A stretch of DNA of 64,000 bases from Nocardia asteroides (GTDB lineage Bacteria; Actinomycetota; Actinomycetes; Mycobacteriales; Mycobacteriaceae), in contig NZ_CP089214.1 in NCBI RefSeq assembly GCF_021183625.1, positions 744,001-808,000 of the forward strand. Reading direction: 5' to 3'. The position numbers and the translations under genes were made by a program. Of the stretch, positions 25,298-33,645 are shown piece after piece (positions within the stretch are counted from its first letter, which is position 1; each line of letters opens with the position of its first letter). The notes below the pieces were generated by a model. It searched no databases. It was given only the letters and a program-made list of their open reading frames with translations, and had not been told where the DNA came from.

Positions 25298-26402
25298 TTC
25301 GGCTCCGCCTTTCCGCGGTAGTCGAGTCGGTGTGATACGTGAAGGTGTATCCACCGAGAATGATGGGCTTGCCCGCCGCGCATCGGCGGGTGATCGGCTT
25401 CGCCCCGGGCAGAGCGGTGTACGAAATCATCAGTTCCGCGCCACCGCGGACCGCGGCGACCGAGCCGACGCCCTCGATGCCGTCGTCGTCCAGCGCCATT
25501 CGATGGCCGGCGAGCGGAATGCGGGCCGACGGGACCGGCTCACGGCCCGAACTCACCTCCAGTTCGCCGCTCAGCACCGGGCGACGGCGGCGGACGACGA
25601 GCACGGCAGCCGCCGCGGCGCCGATCGCGAGCACACCGGCACCGGCCAGCCCGGCCCCTGCGGCAGCACCGTCGAGCGGCGCCGTTCCGGTCCCGCCCGG
25701 AGCCACCGGCACCGCCGTGAGCTGCCTCTTCATCGTGGCGACGCGGGCACGGGCGGCGGCGAAGGCATCCTCCAGTTCGGCGGCGTTCACTGGCCGCACC
25801 ACGGTCCCGGAGGGGAAGATCCGGGTGGCCTGCGCGGCGTCGAAATCACCCGCACCGACCAGCACGGTGTAGAACGCGGTGTTCGCGTCGCCCGCCTCCC
25901 CGGCCCGGCGGGCCAGCTCCGCCCAGGCGGGCCCGGACAGGTCCGCGTACTCCGATTCCGGCGGCGGGTCGTGCATGCCGTCGGTGACCAGCACGACCGT
26001 CCGGATCGGGGCGCCATCCGGGCGCCGCAGCTCGTCGAGTCCGGCGGCGATCGGCGGCCCGAGGTCGGTGGAGGCAGCGACATTCGCCGTGCCGGGCAGC
26101 TGCGCGACGAGCCGGTCGCCGCCGAGTCCCGCGCCGGAATACCGCGAGTGCACCGTGCTGTCGAAGGTGTACAGACTCACCCGGTCCGCGGGATCCAAAC
26201 CGTCCAGCAACCGGGGAAGCGCAGTGAGCAGCGCCGGGTAGCGGCCGGGCTGGTCCATCGAACCGGAGACGTCGGCGAGCACCACGTAGTCCGCGGCGGG
26301 CGCGCCCCGCGGCGGCTCCGCGCCCGGAGCGGCGGCGAAGCGGACCAGTCCGGCGGCGGCGCCGATGGCCAGCGCGATCGTCGCGGTGCCGCGATACCTC
26401 AT
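25290..26402 (-). CDS. vWA-domain membrane protein
   Basis: A 370-residue protein. The N-terminal hydrophobic segment (about 8-26) acts as a signal or anchor. A von Willebrand A domain follows with an intact MIDAS: DVSGSM near residue 44, ASTDLG as the threonine loop and LVTDGMHD as the aspartate loop. A second membrane segment (about 249-272, alanine-rich, followed by RRRR) leads to a beta-rich C-terminal domain. The vWA domain would therefore lie outside and the tail inside. The ATG overlaps the stop of the 845-residue protein (ATGA). vWA proteins are frequent partners in NTP-dependent conflict systems. Confidence 0.8.
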   Translation of the reverse strand: MRYRGTATIALAIGAAAGLVRFAAAPGAEPPRGAPAADYVVLADVSGSMDQPGRYPALLTALPRLLDGLDPADRVSLYTFDSTVHSRYSGAGLGGDRLVAQLPGTANVAASTDLGPPIAAGLDELRRPDGAPIRTVVLVTDGMHDPPPESEYADLSGPAWAELARRAGEAGDANTAFYTVLVGAGDFDAAQATRIFPSGTVVRPVNAAELEDAFAAARARVATMKRQLTAVPVAPGGTGTAPLDGAAAGAGLAGAGVLAIGAAAAAVLVVRRRRPVLSGELEVSSGREPVPSARIPLAGHRMALDDDGIEGVGSVAAVRGGAELMISYTALPGAKPITRRCAAGKPIILGGYTFTYHTDSTTAERRSRSA

Positions 26403-28936
26403 GTTCGTGCCTCCGAGTTCTCCGCGCCGCCCCGGAGCAGCAGGTGGTACCAGTTCCGCTGCCGGGTCGCGTGTTCGCGGAACTCATCGCCCGCGCGCAC
26501 TCCGCACGCGTCGGTGCACAGAGCCGCCATCAGCTCGAGCGCGACACCGCGGGCCGCGGCCCCGCGGTCCGGGCTCCGGTACAGCTCGCTCAGCAGCTCC
26601 TCGGTGTCCGCCGCAGCGGACTCCGCCACCAGGGGCCGCAGCTCGGCGGCGACCTCGGCTCCGGTTCCGGCATTCCGCAGCGCGGCGTCGACGGCCGCGA
26701 GCAGCATCGGCAGCGGTGCTCGGTCGCGGACCACACGGTGCAGCCCGTCCAGCGCTCGGTACCAGGCGAACTCGGGAAAACGGATGGCCTCGTCCCACCA
26801 CGATGGCGGGAGCGCCTCCGCCAGCTGCCTGGCCGCGGCCGGGGCCAGCTCGGAAGCGACGGCGCGAAGCAGTTCCAGGTAGTACGGGCGCACCGCGGCG
26901 GACGCACCGGCGCCGAGGAACGCGACCTCGTCGGTGCCGTCCATCAGCCGCTGCGCGAGGACAGGGGCGATCCCCCGGTGTGCCTCCGGGCCCAGGTACT
27001 CCAGTTCCCGGCCGAAGGATTCGCCATACCCGGCCGCGGTGAATGTCGCGGCTGCCGCCGAGGGCTCGCCGAGCACAAGCCGCCAGACGTCGACGATCGC
27101 GCGGCGCGCCGGATCGAATCGCTCGGGATCGACGGTGAACAGTGCACGCAGCATCGTCGCCGTATGGGTGCCGTGCGGTACCGTCCGCGACCGGGAGCGG
27201 ACGGCCGGCGCGACGGTGTCGACGAGCCGATCCGGCTCACCTCTGCCTACCAGCAGTTCGACGAATATCGCGCCGATGTCGGTGCCCATCGAGAAGAGTG
27301 TCTCGACATCCAGCGCGGTGATCTGCGCGCTGCGGCCTGCGCCGCCGAGCACAGCCGGTCCGAGCCAGCGCGGGCCGGACCGGGTATCGGCATGCTCGGC
27401 GAGCTCGACCAACCGCTGATTCGCCGTCGTCCGTTCGCCTTTCGAGGTCGGGACGAACGGCGCGAACGATCCGGTCTGCGGACTCATGGCCAGGGTGTGC
27501 AGGGCCTGGAGCAGCACGAGGGGCTGCCCGAGCAGCAGCGTGCCGTGCCCCTCGCCAAGCTTCGGCGCCGTCGCCAGGTAGCGGACGGCGAGGTGCACCA
27601 GCGTCGGGAAGGCCGGATCGTCCGAGCGCAGCGGCGGTGGGTGCAGGGCGGCGGCGAGAAGGTCGGTCACTGCCTGCGGCACCCGCGGCCGGGCGAGTAC
27701 CGCGGTTTCCAGCCAGATTCGAGCCTGGGTGGCGCCCGGCTCGGTCCGGCAGCGGGCTCCGAGCAGGGCACCGAACCGGTCGTCCCACAGGGCGCTCATG
27801 GCTTCGGCCGCCGTCGCGGCGACTGCGGCGTCGGCGTCGCAGGCCCGGTCGGCGAGGTACCGTGCCGCCGCCTCCCGGTATCGGGCCGCAGCCGACTCCG
27901 GACCGCGGGCGGCGATCTCGGTCAGCGACTCCCGAACACGCGGAACGGTCGCCGTGCCCGCCCGGATCTCGTCGTTCACGACGCGGGGCAACCGCATCCG
28001 AGCGGGGACCGCGGTGGTGATGTCGCCGATCACGACCAGCGGCTCGCTGCTGCGGGCCAGGCGCCGCGCGAGGTCGGCGATCGGGTGCTGTTCGGCGAGC
28101 AGGCTTCGCACTTCGGCCAGGTAGCGGCCCACGACCGGAAGCGGGGGGTGCACGCGGCGCTCCGGCCAGTGGACCTCGGACTGCCCCGCTCGAGCGGCGG
28201 CCGCGAAGGAGAGCTGCGCGAAATGCGTATGTCGATAGTCCGCCCAGGTGGCGGCGACGAGGCAGTTGCGGGCGCGGGCGGGCAGCAGCGCCGCGACGGC
28301 GTCGATCACCCGCACTCGAAGATCGAGCCCGAGCTCGGTCGCTCCGGACAGCACGATCACCACCTGCTCACCGGCAGCGATCCGGCCAGCCACCTCGGCG
28401 ACGAAATCCGTGCCGAGCTGATCGATATCGGCAAGTACCTCCGCCGGGTCCGACGCCGGGTCGGGAATCGCGACCCGATACTCCCGCGCGCCGATCGGCC
28501 CGTCGTTCACGCCGGGCCATTCGAGCCGACACACACTGCGGAAGAGTCCGCTATACGTCGGCAGCTCACCTCGGTCGGCGACGTCGCGCCAGGGCAGCCA
28601 GACGGCGCGGGTGGGCACGATCGGCGCGTCGGTGCCGTCGGCCTCGTCCGACCAGTTCCGGCTCACCACCCCGGCGACCGGTTCGGCCAGGTGCCCACCT
28701 CCGGCGAAGAGCAGCCACGGCAGTTCGTCGGCACGGCCCACATTGTGGCCGCGCGGGGAGCCGATGGCCGCGCCCATGGCGAGCAGGTGCGCGCCCGCCG
28801 TCGCGGCCCTTCCTCGAGTGCCGCGGGGCTGATACCCCTGCTGCCGTCCGGGAACCTTGCTGTCGATGGCCCAGTGCGCGACCACCTCACCGCGGCGCCG
28901 GGCGGAGCGGGCCCGCAATACCTGGTCCCCGATCAC
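26399..28936 (-). CDS. Large GTPase-associated protein (GAP1-like), partner of upstream GTPase
   Basis: This 845-residue, mostly helical protein has no P-loop of its own. Its N-terminus (WAIDSKVPGRQQGYQPRGTRG, then LPWLLFAGGGHLAEPVAG) resembles the N-terminal module of the GTPase-Associated Protein 1 families described with bacterial double-GTPase conflict systems; the middle and C-terminal parts are repetitive alpha-helical. The GTG at 28936 overlaps the GTPase stop (GTGA), strong evidence for a physical pair. In such systems this protein is thought to regulate or be regulated by the GTPase. The family name is my recollection of similar architectures and should be profile-tested; the coding call itself is solid. 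Confidence 0.68.
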   Translation of the reverse strand: MIGDQVLRARSARRRGEVVAHWAIDSKVPGRQQGYQPRGTRGRAATAGAHLLAMGAAIGSPRGHNVGRADELPWLLFAGGGHLAEPVAGVVSRNWSDEADGTDAPIVPTRAVWLPWRDVADRGELPTYSGLFRSVCRLEWPGVNDGPIGAREYRVAIPDPASDPAEVLADIDQLGTDFVAEVAGRIAAGEQVVIVLSGATELGLDLRVRVIDAVAALLPARARNCLVAATWADYRHTHFAQLSFAAAARAGQSEVHWPERRVHPPLPVVGRYLAEVRSLLAEQHPIADLARRLARSSEPLVVIGDITTAVPARMRLPRVVNDEIRAGTATVPRVRESLTEIAARGPESAAARYREAAARYLADRACDADAAVAATAAEAMSALWDDRFGALLGARCRTEPGATQARIWLETAVLARPRVPQAVTDLLAAALHPPPLRSDDPAFPTLVHLAVRYLATAPKLGEGHGTLLLGQPLVLLQALHTLAMSPQTGSFAPFVPTSKGERTTANQRLVELAEHADTRSGPRWLGPAVLGGAGRSAQITALDVETLFSMGTDIGAIFVELLVGRGEPDRLVDTVAPAVRSRSRTVPHGTHTATMLRALFTVDPERFDPARRAIVDVWRLVLGEPSAAAATFTAAGYGESFGRELEYLGPEAHRGIAPVLAQRLMDGTDEVAFLGAGASAAVRPYYLELLRAVASELAPAAARQLAEALPPSWWDEAIRFPEFAWYRALDGLHRVVRDRAPLPMLLAAVDAALRNAGTGAEVAAELRPLVAESAAADTEELLSELYRSPDRGAAARGVALELMAALCTDACGVRAGDEFREHATRQRNWYHLLLRGGAENSEART

Positions 28937-30272
28937 AACCCGCCCGATTCCTCGGCGATGCGCTGGTGCAGGGAGACGATCGGCTCCAGCACATTGACCG
29001 GCTTGCCCTTCGCCGTGTACCGCTTCCCCTCGACGGTGCTCGGACTGTTGCGGTCGAATCGGCCGTTCACCACGCGGAAGCCGGCTGCGGTCGTGGCGAA
29101 GTACCTGGTGCGGGACGGCAGAAAATCCTGTGCCAGCTGGATGCAGAGCCGCTCCGAGCGGTCGTCCTCGCACAGCTGCCGCAGCAGGTCTGCCGCGAGC
29201 TCGGCGGGCACCTCGGGAACCGTGCCGGACTCGACGTCGTAGATCATTCTGGCGTCCATGGCCGCTTCGAACACCCTGGCATCGTCGAGCTTGGTGACAC
29301 ACACCGACAGGTGGTGCGGCAACTGACCGTTGCCGCACAGCCCCTTCCGTTGCTCGACGCGCTCCCTGAGTTCGCCGACGATGTCCAGGTAGTAGTCGAA
29401 CGCGTTGGAATCGGCCTCCTTGGTGCCGATCGGATCGAAGAGCAGCACGATGCCGCGCGCCGCGACGAGCCGGTTCAGCATCTGCTCGCGCAACTCGGTG
29501 TGAATCGTGTTCCGGCCGAACAGCTCACCGGGCAGGTCGTGCACGTCGACCGTGAACACGGCGTCGGGTTCGGCATCGTCGTCGTCCCCGAAGGCCGACA
29601 TCAAGCGCGAAAGCCAGGTGCCCTCGGCTTCGCGGTGCCGCCTGCCGCGAAACGTCCAGGACAGTGGAACATCGCCGGTGGAGGCGGCGGGGAGATCGCC
29701 GTCCAGCCGGTCGCGCATCGCCGTCGTCAGAAAGTCGCGCGAAGGTTTGTCGCGGCCGATGATCTTCCAGCGATAGCCGAACACCGGCTCGTCGGCCGCG
29801 AACTCGAGCGCGCGCAGGAAGGTCGACTTGCCCGAACGCGGGGCGCCCCAGAACTCGATCGCGGTGCCGGTCGAGTGTCCGGGGTTGTCGCTGCCGCGCC
29901 CCGGGCCGGGCCGCCCGGCGAACGGCGGCCCCCCGAGTCGTCCGCCGCGAACGATCGCTCCCCGGAATTCGACCCGATGAGCGGCGGCGCCTGCCCCGCG
30001 GCAGCGGATTCCCGCACGGTGGCGGATGGCCCCGGACCGGCGGACGACCCGGGCTCGACGTGCGGCGACGTACGCGCGCCGAAGCGTCGTGCCCCGTCGG
30101 GCCGTAGGCCGGACGGGGGCTCGATGGTCTGTCCGGCCGGCGTCGCCGGACCCGGCGGCCACTCGGCGGCCCGTGCCTGCTCGCTCTCGACGGCTTCCAC
30201 CACCTGTGCGTCGATCACCTCGTCGACACCGGTGATGTCCGCCCGGTAGTACGGAGATTCTTCACTTCCCAT
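28933..30272 (-). CDS. P-loop GTPase of a putative conflict system, split by a -1 frameshift
   Basis: The C-terminal frame (333 residues) holds Walker A GAPRSGKST, a Walker B/DxxG-like VDVHDLPGELFG and the guanine-specifying TKLD (in VCVTKLDDARV), so it is a TRAFAC-type GTPase. That frame has no credible start before the P-loop. A natural N-terminus (MGSEESPYYRADITGVDEV, ATG 30272) runs in another frame up to a run of six G at 29929-29934. One extra G, or a -1 ribosomal slip there, joins the two into a 446-residue protein with Walker A at 143-151. Between them lies a Pro/Gly/Ser-rich linker. It could be an assembly error, a phase-variable tract or programmed frameshifting. Confidence 0.7.
29928..29934 (-). 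other. Slippery heptamer G-GGG-GGC in GTPase gene
   Basis: In the upstream reading frame the minus strand reads TCG GGG GGC. This fits the X-XXY-YYZ pattern for -1 slippage, and the -1 frame is exactly that of the GTPase domain. The homopolymer is also a classic place for sequencing or replication slippage. Confidence 0.5.
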
Positions 30273-30477
30273 TGAAATTGCCACCGCATTCTTCCAGAAC
30301 AATCGTTCTCGAGGCCGACAGCGACCCGGCGCTACAGCGGCCGACCGAATTACCCTCGCACCAATTTGTTTCGCTCCCCGTCGAGCGTATTCAGCTATCG
30401 AACAGCCACATTCAACCATCGCGCATCGGCCGAGTGGAAACCGCCGCAATTTCCGGCACGGCCGCCCGGCTCGACAG

Positions 30478-31251
30478 TCAATTCCGACCGAATTGCAAGG
30501 AGTCTCGGCAAGAAATTGCCGAACCACGGGGCACGGACGGGTCCCGGTGGCTGTTGCGCCTTCCCCAGCTCAGTAGATAATCCGCATTGAGCCCGCACCA
30601 CCGATAGACGGCGCCGACGGTGAGCGGCAATTCCGGATCGCATTCGCCCAGTTCCCGGATGATCGGACCGAGATAGCTGGTGGTCACCTTGTTCGCCGTG
30701 TTCACGGCGGTCCTGGCCGCGCGCGCCAGTGTCGCCGCATCGGTAGCGAGCCCGGCGGCGACGGCGACCGCCATCCGGCCCGCGGTCTGCCCGTGCCGCC
30801 CTCGGAAGTGTTCACACAGCGGAGCCGACAGCGGAGGCGAGAGCTTGGGCGCCGCTACTCCGTTCGCGAGTCCGATGACCGCGCGCAGCAGCGCTCCGTC
30901 GCCGCCGGGACCATCGACCGCGCCGACGACCCCCGGATGCAACGACGCCTCCTCGCGGTAGTGGCGGCCCGCTCCCGTGGTGCGCAACAGCACGCGCGCG
31001 CCCCGGTCGGCTCGGGTCACCGTGTCGAGCACATCGAATCCATCGAATTGAGCTTTCGCTGCGGAATTCGCACAGCACGAGTGCTCCCCCCAATGCAGAT
31101 CGGCAACGACGAGGTCGAAGCGAACACCGCGCTCGGCCGCGGCGGCGAGGCTCTCCCTCCCCTTCGCGACCACCAGCTCCGACACCTCCGGCGCTCGCGC
31201 CAAGACCGGCTCGTCCACCTGATCTCGCGGGGAAGCGAGCAGTATTCTCAT
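30478..31251 (-). CDS. Atypical response-regulator-like protein
   Basis: A 257-residue protein. Residues 1-130 look like a receiver domain (MRILLASPRD, then RFDLVVADLHWG with an Asp near 53), but the loop after the aspartate carries a CC-rich insertion (HSCCANSAAK). The C-terminal half is helical and may bind DNA (TAVNTANKVTTSYLGPIIRELGE, then VGAVYRWCGLNADYLL). ATG 31251 follows AGGA; a GTG at 31275 is also in frame. It lies 205 bp upstream of the GTPase gene on the same strand and diverges from the STAND NTPase, so it is placed to control both arms of the island. Confidence 0.62.
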   Translation of the reverse strand: MRILLASPRDQVDEPVLARAPEVSELVVAKGRESLAAAAERGVRFDLVVADLHWGEHSCCANSAAKAQFDGFDVLDTVTRADRGARVLLRTTGAGRHYREEASLHPGVVGAVDGPGGDGALLRAVIGLANGVAAPKLSPPLSAPLCEHFRGRHGQTAGRMAVAVAAGLATDAATLARAARTAVNTANKVTTSYLGPIIRELGECDPELPLTVGAVYRWCGLNADYLLSWGRRNSHRDPSVPRGSAISCRDSLQFGRN

Positions 31252-31350
31252 TCCCGTTCGTCCTGTCTCCGACACATCGGACCCGCAGGGATTCGACGAA
31301 CCCGTCTGCTACCGATCAATTTTCGATCGATGGACCCACGTTGCGCACGC

Positions 31351-31377
31351 GTTGCGCGTTGGCAATTGCCGCGCAAC
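31351..31377. promoter_or_regulatory. Inverted repeat in divergent promoter of the conflict island
   Basis: GTTGCGCG (31351-31358) and CGCGCAAC (31370-31377) form perfect 8-bp arms around the palindrome GGCAATTGCC; another TTGCGC lies at 31341. It lies in the 155-bp region between the regulator-like gene (start 31251) and the XRE-NB-ARC gene (start 31407). The XRE protein or the receiver-like protein is the likely binder. Confidence 0.5.
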
Positions 31378-31406
31378 CGCGCCGTCGGTGCCGTATTCTC
31401 GGAGCC

Positions 31407-33644
31407 GTGACACCGAGGGAGCGGTTCGGCACCGAGCTGCGACACTGGCGCACGAGACGTGGCCTCTCCCAGGAGAAGCTGGGCAGGCTCGTCCATCGTG
31501 ACAAATCAGTCATCAGCCGCATCGAATCCGGGCAACGTCCGGTCGACGCCGAGTTCGTCGCCGCGTGCGAACAGGAACTCGATGCGGGGGGCGCACTGCT
31601 CGAAGTGGCGTCGACCGTAGAGGAATCCGGCCCGGTCGGTCCGATACCGCTCCGAGAACTGGGGCTGCCGCCGCTGTCCGCACTGGTCGGCCGCGACGAC
31701 CTGGCCGCCGAGATCCGACGGATGCTCCTCACCGCGCCGGATACGCCCGGTACCGGGCGGGTCTGCGTGCTGCACGGCATGGCGGGGGTGGGTAAGACCG
31801 CGCTGGCGCTGTCGGTCGCGCACACGGTGCGCGACCGATACCCGGACGGCTGCGTCTACCGCGATCTCGGTGCAGACACCGCCGGGTTGCGCCCGACGAG
31901 CCCCGGCGATCTGCTGGAGTGGCTGTTGCGGCACCTGCAGGTCGATCCCGGCTCGATCCCGGCCGAGCTGGACGAACGCGCCGCGTTGTTCCACGGCCGC
32001 ACCCGGGACCGGCGAATCCTCCTCGTCCTGGACAACGTCAGCGCACTCGACCAGGTGCGCGCGGCGATTCCATCGGCGAGCGGATGTGCGGTGCTGATCA
32101 TCACCAGGCAGCGCTTCCCGTCTCTGGAGGCGGCCGCGCACATCGAGCTGCCGCTGCTCTCCGAGCAGGCGGCGCACCAGCTGCTCGACCGGCTGGTGCC
32201 CGCGGAGGGACACCCGGAGGACCGAGCCGATGTGGTGGCGGAGATTCTCCGCAGTTGCGGCGGACTCCCGCTCGCCGTCCGGGTCGCGGCCGGAATGTAC
32301 CGGCGCAAGAAGCATCTCGGATTGGCCGGGGTGCTGCACCAGCTCAACGCCGGGCGGCTCGTCGACGGCGAGCGCGACGTGCTCGGGCTGCTGCGCGCCT
32401 CGCTGCCCGAGCGGGGCACGCCGGAGCGAAGGCTTTTCGTGCTCACCGCGCTCTTCCCCGGCCAGCACCTCACCCCGCGCACCGGCGCCGCGCTGCACGG
32501 CGGCACCGAGCGCGAGACGGGGGAGCTGCTGGATCTCCTCTGGGACCGCCACCTGCTCATGCCGGGGCCCGGCCTGAGCTACCGGATGCACGATCTGCTC
32601 CGGCAGCTGGCCACCGACGAACTCGGCGAGCTACCGCAACTCGACCGGGACGCCGCACTGCGCCGGCTGATCGCCCGCTACCTGGCCGACGCCGACAGCG
32701 CCGATCGGGTGATCGCCCCTCGCCGGAACCGCTTCCCGCTGCCCGCTGACAGTCCGCGCGGCACCCGATTCCACCACCGCCGGGCGGCGCTGGACTGGCT
32801 GCACACCGCTGAGCCCGTTCTGCTCGCGCTGGCCGAGGCCGCGCTCCAGCGCGGGTTCGACGAATACTGCTGGCACCTGGCCCACGTACTGCGCGGCTAC
32901 TTCTTCCTCGCCTGCAGAATCGACTCGTGGACGGCGCTGCACGCGGTCGCGCTCACCGCCGCACGCCGCGACGGCGACGAATGGTGGGAAGCGACCACCC
33001 GCGGCAATCTCGGGCTCGCGTACGCGATGGGCAGGCGCATCGACGACGCCGAGGAGCAGTACCGGACGGCGCTGCGGATCTTCACCGACCACGGCGACCA
33101 GGTGTCGGCGGCGCACAACCTGGGCCACCTCGCCTGGATCGCGCACCTGCGCGGTGACTACTCGTCCGCCGTCGAGCAGGCGAGCGCCGCGCTCACGGTC
33201 TATCAGCGCGCTCAACTCCCCCGCAATGCCGCCATCATGATGCGCGAGATCGGTACCTCGCTCACTGCGGCGGGGCGCTTCGGCGAAGCCGAGCAACGCC
33301 TGGAAGCGGCCATCGTCGCGTTCCGCGCGCTCGACCTGGAGCAGGACCTGGCCATGGCGCTGCACGAGCTGGCGACGCTGGAGCTGACGGCAGGCGAACC
33401 GGCCGCGGCCGCGACGCTGTTCGCCGAGGCGAAGGAACTCGCCGCGGACTGCGGCGCACGCGGTGCGCAGGCGCGGGCACTGCGCGGACTGGGCGATGCC
33501 GAGGCTCGCACGGGCCGATACCCGGAGGCGGCCGAGCATCTACGCGCCGCGCTGACGCTGATCGAGGAGCTCGCGTTGCCCGGCGCTCAGGAGATCCGAC
33601 ATCGGCTGAAGGCCATGCCCCCGGCGACACCGGTACGGAGCTGA
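31407..33644 (+). CDS. XRE-NB-ARC-TPR STAND NTPase
   Basis: A 745-residue signalling NTPase. An XRE-type HTH is at residues 5-60 (GLSQEKLGRLVHRDKSVISRIESGQR). The NB-ARC domain has the P-loop GMAGVGKT (124-131), Walker B ILLVLDN and the GLPLA motif, followed by a winged-helix region. Six or so TPR repeats lie at about 530-735 (GNLGLAYAMGRRIDDAEEQY, then HNLGHLAWIAHLRGDY). STAND proteins sense a ligand through the repeats and oligomerise with ATP. GTG 31407 follows CGGAGCC. The SEFIR gene begins one base after its stop, so the NTPase probably activates that effector. Confidence 0.86.
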   Translation: MTPRERFGTELRHWRTRRGLSQEKLGRLVHRDKSVISRIESGQRPVDAEFVAACEQELDAGGALLEVASTVEESGPVGPIPLRELGLPPLSALVGRDDLAAEIRRMLLTAPDTPGTGRVCVLHGMAGVGKTALALSVAHTVRDRYPDGCVYRDLGADTAGLRPTSPGDLLEWLLRHLQVDPGSIPAELDERAALFHGRTRDRRILLVLDNVSALDQVRAAIPSASGCAVLIITRQRFPSLEAAAHIELPLLSEQAAHQLLDRLVPAEGHPEDRADVVAEILRSCGGLPLAVRVAAGMYRRKKHLGLAGVLHQLNAGRLVDGERDVLGLLRASLPERGTPERRLFVLTALFPGQHLTPRTGAALHGGTERETGELLDLLWDRHLLMPGPGLSYRMHDLLRQLATDELGELPQLDRDAALRRLIARYLADADSADRVIAPRRNRFPLPADSPRGTRFHHRRAALDWLHTAEPVLLALAEAALQRGFDEYCWHLAHVLRGYFFLACRIDSWTALHAVALTAARRDGDEWWEATTRGNLGLAYAMGRRIDDAEEQYRTALRIFTDHGDQVSAAHNLGHLAWIAHLRGDYSSAVEQASAALTVYQRAQLPRNAAIMMREIGTSLTAAGRFGEAEQRLEAAIVAFRALDLEQDLAMALHELATLELTAGEPAAAATLFAEAKELAADCGARGAQARALRGLGDAEARTGRYPEAAEHLRAALTLIEELALPGAQEIRHRLKAMPPATPVRS

Positions 33645-33645
33645 G

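Noticed and set aside
25143..26882. 579-codon plus-strand frame opposite the vWA gene
   Set aside because: Antisense to an intact MIDAS-containing vWA protein; no domain and shadow-like composition.
26444..29242. 932-codon open frame on the plus strand opposite the GAP1-like gene
   Set aside because: It is a shadow frame: no motifs, biased composition, and the minus-strand genes overlap each other by four bases in a coherent operon.
29935..30162. Upstream part of the GTPase-frame ORF as a real N-terminus
   Set aside because: It is very Arg-rich and low in sense, and it overlaps the well-behaved N-terminal frame from ATG 30272; better explained by a frame change at the six-G run.
30273..30477. 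Small gene in the AT-richer gap before the GTPase
   Set aside because: Short plus-strand frames exist but have no ribosome site or family pattern; the gap is better read as a leader/promoter region.
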